Positions 1-8,888 of a stretch of DNA of 56,014 nucleotides are shown piece after piece. The first letter of the stretch is position 1. Every line of letters starts with the position of its first letter. The notes beneath the pieces are model-generated. The model was given only the letters and a program-made list of their open reading frames with translations, was not told the DNA's origin and searched no databases. Source of the stretch: Nitrososphaeria archaeon. GTDB taxonomy: Archaea > Thermoproteota > Nitrososphaeria > Nitrososphaerales > JANXEG01. Location: NCBI GenBank assembly GCA_029775915.1, contig JARVKA010000004.1:1-56014 (forward strand), in the 5' to 3' direction. The position numbers and the translations under genes were made by a program.

Positions 1-390
1 AATAATGGCTTATTCTCACAACATTGTAATACATCTTTGAGGAAGCATCAAGGCTAGAACGATGAAGGATGCTCTATAAGCTAGGATCTCCTTGGTATCC
101 ATATCTCTCGCAGCCCATAGGTAGAGCTGCTCCTTGCCCAGCTTTGTCTTGGTTTCATCTATAGCTACACATCTCCTATACCTCCTCTCAAGCTTGGGAA
201 GACCTTTTAACGTTATGAAGACCCTTTGCACAGCCATATATGATAAGCCTCCCAAGAGCTGAGCTGCCTTCCTATATGATAAGCCTGCAAAGCAGAGCAT
301 GGCAGCAAGAACCTTCACATCCAATCTCTTATCCCTCTTGAAGACACCACTCTCCTTTACCTTATTTATCATAGCCTGTAGAGCTGACAT
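1..390 (-). pseudogene. Broken DDE transposase (IS6/IS240-like), 3' end off the window
   Basis: The first 124 codons read as a DDE transposase: a helix-turn-helix-like N-terminus (LSYRKAAQLLGG), then the first catalytic Asp in VAIDET, followed by LYLWAARDMDTKEIL, the usual strand pattern of IS6/IS240-type transposases. The frame then reads into unrelated residues and stops at base 16. A shift of one base near position 61-65 restores the expected continuation (RSSLDAS), which runs off the window edge. So one base appears to be missing. The second Asp and the Glu of the catalytic triad are not visible. A more decayed relative lies at about 28.1-28.5 kb. The family assignment rests on the motif pattern only. 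Confidence 0.7.
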
Positions 391-419
391 ACATAAAGTT
401 AGGTGATTCTACCAAACAA

Positions 420-739
420 AGGCCAAAAGACTTAAACAGAAAGGTCAAATCTTATCGTGACATCATCGGAATACCTATACAAAAAATTTATCAAGAAGTC
501 TCTGAATTTATGAGAGAGATGAGGGTTCAAGGGATGCCTTTTGGCCACTCCATAGGTATAGAAGTGGTGGAAAGCCCATCTTCCTTCCAGATAATGATAC
601 AATACTTAAACCAGGTATGATTCTTTGTATTGAGCCTAAGGTAACCATACCAGAAATTGGTACAGCAAGGTTTGAAGAAGAAGTCTTAATCACCGAGACT
701 GGGGTCGAAATTTTATCACATTGCCCTAGAGATTATTAA
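420..739 (+). pseudogene. Truncated, frameshifted M24 (Xaa-Pro dipeptidase-like) peptidase
   Basis: This is the C-terminal part of an M24 metallopeptidase. The frame from about 420 gives MPFGHSIGIEVVE (the conserved HxxG metal-ligand region). After a one-base shift near 568-572 it continues as FLPDNDTILKPGMILCIEP, then a metal-ligand Glu region (TARFEEEVLITETG), and ends at a TAA at 737-739. Together these match the second half of the pita-bread fold. The first half is absent: upstream of 420 the sequence runs straight into the transposase fragment. The gene therefore seems to have been cut by insertion or rearrangement and also carries an internal frameshift. Confidence 0.75.
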
Positions 740-887
740 AGGCTTTAAAGAAGGAATTAATCTAGAATTTAATTGAAGAAGAGCATAATCTCCTATTCTT
801 AGGATCAAATTTTTTAAAAAGCAATATATTGAGAATAATGTTATCCAAAATTTATTAAATTAGTCTATATAGAATCTTTTAAAAGTC

Positions 888-1631
888 TTAAATTTGCTCT
901 TTAAATAAAAAAGGGTCTCCGAGATTCCATTCTGGCAAGGAATACTTCTTTTCATATAAAGATTTTACAAGGGTTTGATCTTCATTATCTAATTCTCTCT
1001 CGATTAATTTTTCATTAAATGTGCTCTCTATGCTCAGAATCATTACTTGTAATACCTCTTCCAAACTTACCTTTACTTTTGATGATAGATTAATCACTGA
1101 AGTATGATTACTTCTTACATACCTCAATGAGCTTTTAGGATTGATTAATAACTCCTCCATCATTCGAAGGTTAGTATTAAATAAAATGGTACCATGTACG
1201 AGGCATGTATGCCATTTTAAAGCGGATGCAAAACCTGAGATTTTTTTATTATCTATCTCTATCCTTTGATCTTTAATAATGGGTTTTAAGCCAAGTTTTT
1301 GCATGCCGAATGCAAATGCCTCTATAAATTTCCTTTTAATGTATGAAAAATCGCTTTTAATTGCTAATGAAATATTAATATTGCCCATATCATGATAAAC
1401 CGTACCTCCACCTGTGAATCTTCTTACGATTGGTATGTTATACTTTTTGCATTTCTCTAAATCCACTTCTAATAATGGATGTTGAAACCTACCCAGTATT
1501 ACTGAACTTTGATTTCTCCAAATACGAATAGTTGGTAATGCATTATTACAACTTACCCTTCTCGCTAAAGCTTCCTCTAATGCTAAATTTAAATAAGGAT
1601 TCTCAAGCTCTGTGTATATTAAGCGCCACAT
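888..1631 (-). CDS. lplA: Lipoate-protein ligase / lipoyl-octanoyl transferase family protein
   Basis: At 247 residues this is a member of the biotin/lipoate ligase superfamily that attaches lipoate (or octanoate) to the lipoyl domain of E2 proteins. Visible motifs are RRFTGGGTVYHD (about residues 66-78), KISG (the catalytic-Lys region, about 128) and VHGTILFN (about 144), all in the family order. It is the last gene of the 2-oxoacid dehydrogenase operon and starts 2 nt after the E2 stop, so its likely client is the E2 encoded just upstream. Archaeal LplA is often split, with a separate C-terminal domain; no such partner is seen here, so a stand-alone LipM-like transferase is an alternative. 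The start is an ATG at 1629-1631. Confidence 0.85.
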   Translation of the reverse strand: MWRLIYTELENPYLNLALEEALARRVSCNNALPTIRIWRNQSSVILGRFQHPLLEVDLEKCKKYNIPIVRRFTGGGTVYHDMGNINISLAIKSDFSYIKRKFIEAFAFGMQKLGLKPIIKDQRIEIDNKKISGFASALKWHTCLVHGTILFNTNLRMMEELLINPKSSLRYVRSNHTSVINLSSKVKVSLEEVLQVMILSIESTFNEKLIERELDNEDQTLVKSLYEKKYSLPEWNLGDPFLFKEQI

Positions 1632-1633
1632 AA

Positions 1634-2731
1634 TTAAATGATATTAAATGGTTTCTCAATGATATTTTTTATTCTTTGCAAAAATTTTGCTGCTTCTGCA
1701 CCATCTGCAACTCTATGATCGAATACAAGGGTGAGTGTAAGCGTAGGCCTTACAGTAATCTCACCATTTATTACAACAGGCTTATCCATTACTCTTCCTA
1801 CACCGAGTATAGCTACCTCAGGTGGATTTATTATAGGTGCGAACATTTGCACATCATACATGCCGAGATTTGAAATGGTAAAAGTACCACCACTCGTCTC
1901 TTTTGTTGTAAGCTTTTTACCTCTTGCTTTCTCTATCAATTCATCAAGCCGCTTTGAAATTTCAAGAATATTTAAATTATCAGCATTGTGTATAACGGGT
2001 ACAATAAGCCCATCATCCGTTGCTACAGCAACTCCTATATTAATATTATCAACATATAAAATTCCATTCTCAGTAAATAATGCATTAAACTTTTGATATT
2101 CCTTAAGGGCTGTAGCAACAACCTTTATTAATACATCAGTATATGTGACTTTAAAGCCAGATTCCAAATAATTATCTAAAATCTTTTTCACCTCATACAT
2201 ATCTACATCCATCGTGATAGGGACATGTATAGCGCTTCTCGCACTTAATGAAAGGCGATCAGCTATTGTCTTTCTCATCCTACTAAGTGGAATTAACCTT
2301 CCAGGAAGTTCGATCTTTTTCTCTTTTAATTCACCAATAGCTCTTAATACATCTTCACGTGTTATCCTACCCTCTGGACCAGTCCCCTTTATCTTTGTTA
2401 CATCTAACTTATATTCTTCAGCCAATTTTTTAGCTACTGGTGAAATTTTTATTCTTCTCTCTTCAAATTCGATTAATTCTGGTAAAGGTTCGTCAGGAGA
2501 ACCGATTATCGCGATAGCTTGATTTACCTTTGCCACATTGCCAGATTGTATTAATATCTTACGAAGAATACCCGATGATGGAGCTTTTATCTCATCTACA
2601 GTTTTCTCAGTCTCTATCTCACAAATAACCTCTCCCTCATTCACCATCTCTCCTTCATTCTTTAACCATCGCGTAATAAGCCCTTCTTCCATCGTCCAAG
2701 TAAGCTTCGGTAATCTTACAATAACCACCAT
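1634..2731 (-). CDS. 2-oxoacid dehydrogenase E2 component (dihydrolipoamide acyltransferase)
   Basis: This E2 core protein has one N-terminal lipoyl domain with the lipoyl Lys in ETEKTVDEI (about residue 44), a peripheral-subunit-binding domain (about 97-130, ISPVAKKLAEEY to GRITREDVL) and a C-terminal catalytic domain ending with DHRVADGAEAAKFL, which carries the active-site His (about 338). It transfers the acyl group from lipoamide to CoA. The reading frame is open from a GTG at 2740, but the ATG at 2731 follows the E1beta stop directly and fits the start of the lipoyl domain, so I chose it. No E3 gene follows. The acyl substrate (pyruvate, acetoin or branched-chain 2-oxoacids) cannot be read from the sequence. 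Confidence 0.93.
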   Translation of the reverse strand: MVVIVRLPKLTWTMEEGLITRWLKNEGEMVNEGEVICEIETEKTVDEIKAPSSGILRKILIQSGNVAKVNQAIAIIGSPDEPLPELIEFEERRIKISPVAKKLAEEYKLDVTKIKGTGPEGRITREDVLRAIGELKEKKIELPGRLIPLSRMRKTIADRLSLSARSAIHVPITMDVDMYEVKKILDNYLESGFKVTYTDVLIKVVATALKEYQKFNALFTENGILYVDNINIGVAVATDDGLIVPVIHNADNLNILEISKRLDELIEKARGKKLTTKETSGGTFTISNLGMYDVQMFAPIINPPEVAILGVGRVMDKPVVINGEITVRPTLTLTLVFDHRVADGAEAAKFLQRIKNIIEKPFNII

Positions 2732-2732
2732 A

Positions 2733-3776
2733 TTAAACACCGACCATTTGCTTAATCGCTATCTCTATATCTTCTTCTTGAGGGATGACTTCTCTCTCCA
2801 ATACAGGGCTGTAAGGTATTGGAACATCTGGTGCGCATACACGTTTTATAGGCGCATCCAAATAATCAAAAGCATTCTCCACAATTATCGATAAGATCTC
2901 TGATGCCACGCTACCAGTTAAATTCTCCTCTGTAATTATAATCACTCTACCCGTCTTCTTTACAGACTTAATAATTGTATCTTTATCTAAAGGTACTAAA
3001 GTGCGAGGATCTATAACTTCTACACTTATACCTTCCTTTTCAAGCGCTTCACTGACCCTTAATGATTTATGAACCATCATCATCGTAGCTATTACTGTAA
3101 CATCCTCGCCATCTCTTTTCACGTCAGCCTTTCCCAATGGTATTGTGTAAGGTTCTTGTGGCACATACTCTATAAGTTTAGGATACCTTTCTCTAATCCA
3201 TGGTTGCCTGCGTGCATAATATTGGAATTTATGCTCAATGAATAATACTGGATCATCATCCCTAATGGATGATATTAAAAGGCCTTTTGCATCGTAAGGT
3301 GTGGATGGTATTACAACCTTCAAACCTGGAGTATGGATAAACCACGCTTCTAAGCATTGTGAGTGTTGTGCTGCGCCACAAGCAATAGGATATCGGGAAC
3401 CACATGGGGTTCTTATAACTACGGGTAGCTTAAGCTGACCTCCACTCATATACCTCATTTTAGCTAACTGATTAAATACTTGATCCATGCCACACCCTAT
3501 AAAATCTATAAATTCTATTTCAGCTATTGGCCTTAAACCAGTTAATGCAGCACCTATAGCAGTACCAATTATAGCTGCCTCTGAAATTGGTGTATCTCTT
3601 ACTCTCTCTTCTCCAAATTCTTGCTGCAAGCCCTTTGTACACCCAAAGAGCCCACCAAAGTATCCTACATCCTCACCAAATATTATAATTCTAGAATCTC
3701 TTTGCATCTCTTGCTTAATAGCTTCTCTAACAGCTTCAGCAAAGTCTAATTCTCTTCTCTCCAATTCAACCACCAA
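2733..3776 (-). CDS. 2-oxoacid dehydrogenase E1 component, beta subunit
   Basis: The 347 residues match the E1beta family in full: GEDVGYFGG near the N-terminus, RDTPISEAAIIGTAIGAAL (pyrimidine-binding domain with the Glu that activates thiamine diphosphate), RTPCGSRYP and a C-terminal transketolase-like domain (VIDPRTLVPLD). With E1alpha it forms the heterotetrameric decarboxylase that acylates the lipoyl arm of E2. The 5' end overlaps the end of E1alpha by 11 nt, and the start is a TTG or GTG at 3773-3776, which suggests translational coupling. Overall resemblance is to the pyruvate/acetoin dehydrogenase group; the substrate is not determined. Confidence 0.93.
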   Translation of the reverse strand: MVVELERRELDFAEAVREAIKQEMQRDSRIIIFGEDVGYFGGLFGCTKGLQQEFGEERVRDTPISEAAIIGTAIGAALTGLRPIAEIEFIDFIGCGMDQVFNQLAKMRYMSGGQLKLPVVIRTPCGSRYPIACGAAQHSQCLEAWFIHTPGLKVVIPSTPYDAKGLLISSIRDDDPVLFIEHKFQYYARRQPWIRERYPKLIEYVPQEPYTIPLGKADVKRDGEDVTVIATMMMVHKSLRVSEALEKEGISVEVIDPRTLVPLDKDTIIKSVKKTGRVIIITEENLTGSVASEILSIIVENAFDYLDAPIKRVCAPDVPIPYSPVLEREVIPQEEDIEIAIKQMVGV

Positions 3777-4752
3777 TAAATAAATCTTCTTTTACAGCAT
3801 CGAGAGGTGGATATGGACTATTAATAGCGAACTCTTCAGCTTCCTTAATCTTTGCATCAATTTCCTTCTCTATCTCATTAATCTCTCTTTCACTCAAAGT
3901 ACCGTCATTTATTAATCTCATCTTAAGCTTAACTATGGGATCTTTTTTCATCCATTCTCTTAATTCATCCTCACTTCTATACATTAAACCCATTTTAGGA
4001 TCGCCTTCATGGTGCCCTCTAAATCTATAAGTCTTGCATTCAATAAGAGTGGGGCCCATCCCAGCTCTCGCTCTTTGAACAGCTTTTTTAACCTCCTCAT
4101 ACACCGCTAATACATCCATACCATCAACAATCGCGCTAGCGATACCATACCCTTGTGCCCTCACAGCGATATCTTTAATGTTAAATGCCTTCACAAATGG
4201 TACTGAGATTGCGTAATAATTATTTTCACAAATAAAGATCACAGGTAAGCGCCATACCGATGCTAAATTGATACCTTCATGAAATGCACCTGTATTCGAT
4301 GCACCATCACCAAAGAAGCATGCACATACTTGATCCGTATTTCTCAATTTTATAGAAAGGCCTACACCTACTGCTATAGGGATACCAGCACCAGCTATAC
4401 CAGTACAGCAAACGATACCAACCTCAGGGGCGACGATATGCATGGAGCCACCTTTACCTTTACAATACCCTGTTGCTTTGCCTAATATCTCTGCCATCAT
4501 CTTCTTTAAATCACCACCTTTAGCTATACAATGGCCATGGCCTCGATGTGTGCTTGTCACATAATCATCCTTACGAAGGTTCATACATGCGCCTACCGCT
4601 ACCGCTTCCTCACCAATGTAAAGATGCATAAGGCCTGGGATTAAGCCCTGTGCAAATAATTGAGCAATCTTTTCTTCAAAACGCCTTATCGTTAGCATTT
4701 TTTTATACATTTCAATAAGGAGCTCATTAGATATGAGGTTTGGATTCATCAT
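3766..4752 (-). CDS. 2-oxoacid dehydrogenase E1 component, alpha subunit
   Basis: This 328-residue E1alpha carries the thiamine-diphosphate/Mg motif GDGASNTGAFHEGIN (from about residue 146) ending in ENNYYAISVP, and the upstream THRGHGHCIAKG and YCKGKGGSMHI segments typical of pyruvate and acetoin dehydrogenases. A phosphorylation-loop-like YRFRGHHEGDP segment is present. It is the first gene of a four-gene minus-strand operon (E1alpha, E1beta, E2, lplA). Two tandem ATG codons (4752 and 4749) follow a BRE/TATA box at the spacing expected for a leaderless message. Such complexes are found in some archaea but direct activity is often unproven. Confidence 0.93.
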   Translation of the reverse strand: MMNPNLISNELLIEMYKKMLTIRRFEEKIAQLFAQGLIPGLMHLYIGEEAVAVGACMNLRKDDYVTSTHRGHGHCIAKGGDLKKMMAEILGKATGYCKGKGGSMHIVAPEVGIVCCTGIAGAGIPIAVGVGLSIKLRNTDQVCACFFGDGASNTGAFHEGINLASVWRLPVIFICENNYYAISVPFVKAFNIKDIAVRAQGYGIASAIVDGMDVLAVYEEVKKAVQRARAGMGPTLIECKTYRFRGHHEGDPKMGLMYRSEDELREWMKKDPIVKLKMRLINDGTLSEREINEIEKEIDAKIKEAEEFAINSPYPPLDAVKEDLFIGG

Positions 4753-4770
4753 TATTATTGAATTTTTATT

Positions 4771-4786
4771 AATTTTTAAACCTTTC
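4771..4786 (-). promoter_or_regulatory. BRE/TATA promoter of the E1alpha-E1beta-E2-lplA operon
   Basis: Read on the minus strand, GAAAGG (4781-4786, purine-rich BRE) is followed by TTTAAAAATT (4771-4780, TATA box). The box centre is about 24 nt from the ATG at 4752, which places transcription start at or near the start codon, so the mRNA is probably leaderless. Confidence 0.6.
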
Positions 4787-5019
4787 TTAAAGAAATTTGA
4801 GATTACATATAATTATGAAGAAACTTTGAATTAATTTGATATTTATGCTAATATTTTATCTTATCTATTTTAATTTTACAAGAATTGAAAGCTCAGAACT
4901 TTCTGAATAATTGCAGCATTTTAAAACATTTAAAACATAATTCATCTAAGGTTGATTCGACACACTTACTAAACTAAGGATTTAATATTCTCTTGAATAA
5001 ATTCAAGGGAATATTAAAT

Positions 5020-5768
5020 CTAAATGTAGCCATACGCAGTCCAACCTCCATCCACAACAATTACACTACCATTTATATAATTCGATTCATCAGATGCCAA
5101 GAATAATGCAGTTTTTGCTATATCACTCATTGCAGCAAGGCGACCCATCGGTATTCTTTTTTCAAGTGATTCATAATTTATAACAGCTCAGCAATCATCT
5201 CAGTCTTTACATAACCTGGAGCGATAGCATTCACATTGATATTATACTTTGCCCATTCTATTGCAAGCACCTTTGTTAACATTATAAGCCCAGCTTTACT
5301 CGTGCAATAAGCGATTCTGAATGGGAAAGCGTTAATCCCAGCAATTGATGAAATATTAATGATCTTCCCACTCTTTTGCTTTATCATAATTTTTCCAACC
5401 GCTGTAGAACAGAGGAACGGTCCTTTAAGGTTAACGTTTAAAACTTTATCCCATTCATCTTCATTCATTTCTTCAGCTGGCTTTACTAAAGGTATTCCCG
5501 CATTATTTACCAGTATATCTATTCTATTGAATTTCTCTAAGACTCTTTGAACCATATGATTAACATTAAAAGAATTAGAAACGTCAGCTTTTATAGCTAA
5601 GGCGACTCTTCCCATATTCTCTATCTCTTTAGCTACTTCTTGAGCTGATTCGTACGCTATATCATTAACAACAATATTAGCACCCTCATTTGCGAATAGA
5701 AGAGCGATCTCTCTTCCAATACCTCTTCCTGCCCCAGTTACAATAGCCACTTTATCCTTTAATTTCAT
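5020..5768 (-). pseudogene. Short-chain dehydrogenase/reductase (FabG-like) with a one-base frameshift
   Basis: The first 196 codons give a classical SDR: TGAGRGIG (cofactor-binding TGxxxGxG), NNAG, the catalytic Ser in INISSIAG and the catalytic YCTSK, then IAPGYVKTEMIAELL. The frame hits a stop at about 5178. A one-base shift there recovers the normal SDR C-terminus (IPMGRLAAMSDIAKTALFLA to GSVIVVDGGW), ending at a TAG at 5020-5022. With the shift repaired the length (about 248 residues) is standard. It may be a real pseudogene or a sequencing error; the truncated product would lack the C-terminal strand and substrate-loop region. The substrate is unknown. Confidence 0.85.
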
Positions 5769-5879
5769 CTTTAAAGAGATAGGAAAAATTCTTATTAAAA
5801 CTTTAAGTTGAATTCGAAAGTTGATTCCATTCTATTAGTTAAAAAATTTAATTAATATTTAATAAGATGATGTTCATAA

Positions 5880-6256
5880 CTCAGAAGCATTGTTAGCATT
5901 AATCAATGAATCATATAAGCTTAGGAGAGTTTCTAAAGCCGTTATGGATGGGGCTTATGATAACTCTAAAGCTTACAATCTTCTTAGAAAGATGTGTGAA
6001 ACCAATCATAAAGTTTAGGCGTAATGCTAAAGTTGATAAAGGGCCTAGAAAGACGTAGGATGGTTAAGCTTATCAAAAGGATAAGTGATGAAGTGTGGAT
6101 GAGGATGATGGGCTATGGTAAACGCTGGCAATTGAAACAATATTCTTAACATTCAAGCGTATCTTCAGCGATTACTGCATGGTTAAGGAGCTAATAAACA
6201 TAGCCAATGAGCTAAAAATAAAAGCATTCATATACAACACAATCATAAACCTATAA
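5880..6256 (+). pseudogene. Decayed C-terminal part of an IS5-like transposase
   Basis: Across frame breaks the plus strand reads as the end of an IS5-type DDE transposase: AVMDGAYDNSKAYNLLRKM (second-Asp region), KFRRNAKVDKGPRKT, then GYGKRW and TIFLTFKRIFSDY (the Glu region with the ExxF-type helix) and a final KAFIYNTII. At least three frame changes or stops break the reading. An N-terminal fragment of an IS5-like transposase lies at 7188, on the other side of the VOC gene, so these may be parts of different copies or one rearranged copy. Confidence 0.65.
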
Positions 6257-6516
6257 ACAAAAACCTAACACTAAAACAAAGAGCAAACACACAACAATAA
6301 TTAAGCCACAAAGCTAAAATTTTTGAAAGACTATTTTAAAACTTGTTAAATATTCAACTTTTAGCCCATAGCCTCATAAAATACTTAAATTTGTATTATC
6401 TTTTCCAATCACATTTATCTTTGATGGAACATTAACGATTAAGCTTACTTCTTTTATATCTCATATTGAAAGATCCTTCATTAATGAAGTTATCTTTAAT
6501 AATTACTCTTCATAAT

Positions 6517-7002
6517 TTAAGGGTATACCTCCTCTGGTTTAGGCCTCTCACCCTTTAATTTCACTAACTCCACAACGTAGCCCAACTTATCCTCTGTATC
6601 TAAGTACGCAAAGAAGGCTTCAAATTTTTCATCATGGTATTTTCCACTTTGTAATACCTTTATACCCTCTTTCTCAAGATTTGCTAATGCTTTATCAATA
6701 TCCTCTATAGCATAAGATGCTATATGATGTATACCCTCACCTCTTTCATTTAAGAACTCTTTGTAAATGCTATTACCTTCAAGTGGTTCTATCAATTCTA
6801 ACATTAATGGTCCAACCATTGTAAATGCTAACCTCATGCTGTAAGGCTCAAACTTTCCTCTTACAATAGTCTCTGTCAATTTTGGTGGTTTATACGTATA
6901 TACTCTCCATGGTCCAATACTAAACATCTCCCAGTAATATTTCATCGCATTTTTAATATTTTTAACAACGATACCTATTTGTGATATTTCTTTGAGTTGC
7001 AT
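6517..7002 (-). CDS. VOC-superfamily protein (methylmalonyl-CoA epimerase/glyoxalase-like)
   Basis: The protein of about 161 residues shows the two beta-alpha-beta-beta-beta modules of the vicinal-oxygen-chelate fold: IGIVVKNIKNAMKYYWEMF at the N-terminus and GIHHIASYAIEDIDKAL after the mid-point, with metal-ligand candidates (Glu in LELIEP, His in IHHIAS, Glu in YVVELV). Methylmalonyl-CoA epimerase and related dioxygenase-like proteins share this pattern; which reaction is catalysed cannot be decided. The open frame extends upstream to 7071, but those codons translate an AT-rich promoter-like stretch, so I took the ATG at 7002. It stands alone between transposase fragments. Confidence 0.75.
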   Translation of the reverse strand: MQLKEISQIGIVVKNIKNAMKYYWEMFSIGPWRVYTYKPPKLTETIVRGKFEPYSMRLAFTMVGPLMLELIEPLEGNSIYKEFLNERGEGIHHIASYAIEDIDKALANLEKEGIKVLQSGKYHDEKFEAFFAYLDTEDKLGYVVELVKLKGERPKPEEVYP

Positions 7003-7187
7003 ATAAAAAATAAATAATATCTTAATTTTAACCCTTTCTAAACATTCATCTTCAAACTTGTATGATTTCAATATCTAGCTTGAGATAAGAGATAACCCAG
7101 AACCTAAGTTCTTTAACTTTTGAATATATGCGCTATTAAATGAACTCATCTGAAAACTATTTAAGCTTTTTATATAAAAGTTTAATT

Positions 7188-7442
7188 ATGGAGTTTCGTG
7201 AGCTTAGTGATGATGAATGGGGACTTATTAAGCCTTTACTTTCTCTTAGGGCTAGGATTGGTAGGCCTAGAATAATAGATGATAGAATGATTGTTAATGA
7301 ATCCTATATATGTGCTTGTTGTTATTACGTTATAGATCAGCCTAACTTCTTATATGTAACTCTTCTATATAAGTCGTGCAAGTCAACAATCAAATTCACT
7401 CCTTTAATTGAAGCTAAATCTATGCTTGGATGCTCAACATGA
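7188..7442 (+). pseudogene. N-terminal fragment of an IS5-like transposase
   Basis: The ATG at 7188 starts MEFRELSDDEWGLIKPLLS and continues RARIGRPRIIDDRMIV, the hallmark N-terminus of IS5-family transposases (DxEWxxIxPLL...GRPR..D). After about 45 residues the resemblance ends, no Asp of the catalytic triad is reached, and the frame stops at 7442. A TATA-like TTTTATATAAAAG (about 7168-7180) lies just upstream. This is a remnant, not a working transposase. Confidence 0.7.
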
Positions 7443-8711
7443 AATATTCTTCTAAGGATCGAGTTATCCCTAAATGAATTAAGTCTCGTAAGCAAAGCAG
7501 TTTTGGTAGCGTCTAAATTTTGAAATGTTAATTTCGCTTAATTAAAAATCACATAATCTTTAATCTTTGCTGAGAATTCTTCATTCTGCATTTTTTATTC
7601 AACTTCAATCGGCCTCCTTTTCGATTATCTCATTCAGCTATTGAATGAAATGTATGATGCAGGGAGCTATGAGTAAGCTGAGCGAGCTTAACCATTCAAA
7701 CCTTTGGATTTAACGCATTCATTCATAGCGCTTAATAACCACGCTTGCCCTTCCTTTACAGTCCTTTTATGCATACTGCCCATATGATGTGAAGGAGGTT
7801 TCAGGGCTTCACGCTCCACTCATCGTTTATCCACATGCTACTTCAGATGATCAGCTTAATGTCAGCGTAGATTTGGCTGTGCACACAGGAGCAGTGCTTC
7901 ATCAAGATAAAGAAGTTCTTGCTTGTTCTAACTGTGCTGAGTTAGTTGTGACAACATCGGCTTTTGTTGAGCTGCTTCTTGATCTTCTTGTGTAGAACTT
8001 GTGCAGTACTTGTATATACAAGCATCAGGATAAGTACAACAGAAGTAGTTAGAAAGATGCTCACGGTGGTACAGCCCTGTTACTTATTCTGTGCATCTAA
8101 GGCTTGAAGACAGCGATTTATTCATACCGAGCTTTAATGCTTAAAAGCTTTCAAGCTGGGCAGAATTTGAGGTGAGGGAGGGGTACTTCATCTTCTAATG
8201 GAGATAAAAATCCACCTCTTCATAAGTAATGGGTTGTAATTAAGGCCTCTGTATAGCCATCCTCTTCTTGATGCTTATGTTGCATAACTTTGGTAACATG
8301 TGATGTAAAATATCGTATCTTGCTTGTACACAGGCATGTACTTGTAAGTGACAAGTGAATCGAACAGATGGCAAAGTTAAGCAAGCTGTTGAGGGCGCTC
8401 CACTCTGCTGCAGAAGCTCAAAGATACCGGATTATGGCTCGAGCGTTCATTGAATAGAAGATTTAGGGGGTTTCAACTGGCTAATATATGCATGTGTGTG
8501 AAGATGACTGCTATAATTGGTGCTGAGACTTCAAGAAGCTTTGAGAAGGGGCACATCGAGTTGCTATAAAATTGGAGATAATATAGATGAGAATTGCTCT
8601 TAAGCAAACAACATATAGGAAAAGTGAGTTTAAGCTCTTATTGTGAAGCGAAAAAGATACTCATGCACTTTCTCATAAATTTCTATAATATAAAAGTCCT
8701 CTAAATTGAAT
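7443..8711. other. 1.3 kb with no recognisable gene; palindromic CTTGT/ACAAG motifs
   Basis: I found no convincing gene here. The longest open frame (about 7789-7995, plus strand, 68 codons) resembles nothing I know and has no clear start signals. Two related inverted repeats are visible: CTTGTATATACAAG at 8009-8022 (perfect, 14 bp) and CTTGTAAGTGACAAG at 8341-8355 (5-bp arms), each preceded by the same GTA. The stretch adjoins the GC-richer integrated element on its right and an IS5 fragment on its left, so it is probably decayed mobile DNA, possibly with old operator or origin sites. Confidence 0.4.
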
Positions 8712-8888
8712 TCAATGCGTTGGTAGATAAGCGTCCCAATCGTCGGAACTCGCTATCGCAGCATAGTATGCCTCCTTGATGTACTCCGGAGGCTTACCCA
8801 TATATACAGCCACTTGATTCAACGTGGGTTCGAATATGCCACATAACTCTTGAAGGTCTTCAATCGTATCCTTAACTCTCTCGATCAA
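8712..8888 (-). CDS. Small hypothetical protein (58 aa) coupled to a winged-helix gene
   Basis: A short frame begins at a TTG (8886-8888) that overlaps the TGA stop of the winged-helix gene (TTGA overlap), the classic sign of translational coupling. It encodes an acidic, helix-rich protein: RVKDTIEDLQELCGIFEP, then VYMGKPPEYIKEAYYAA and a C-terminal SDDWDAYLPTH. I do not recognise the family. Its composition matches the GC-richer integrated element around it, so it is probably an element-encoded accessory protein. Confidence 0.5.
   Translation of the reverse strand: MIERVKDTIEDLQELCGIFEPTLNQVAVYMGKPPEYIKEAYYAAIASSDDWDAYLPTH

Noticed and set aside
1731-2522. Long plus-strand frames antisense to the E2 gene
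   Set aside because: They mirror a well-conserved E2 coding region, lack start signals and resemble no family; they are antisense shadows.
7789-7995. 68-codon plus-strand frame in the gene-poor stretch
   Set aside because: No homology is recognised, no ribosome-binding site or promoter fits, and neighbouring frames are closed; kept only as part of the description of the gap.
8826-8840. tRNA T-loop-like string GTGGGTTCGAAT, considered as a tRNA gene or attachment site
   Set aside because: No acceptor or anticodon stem surrounds it, and it lies inside the coupled 58-aa reading frame on the minus strand.
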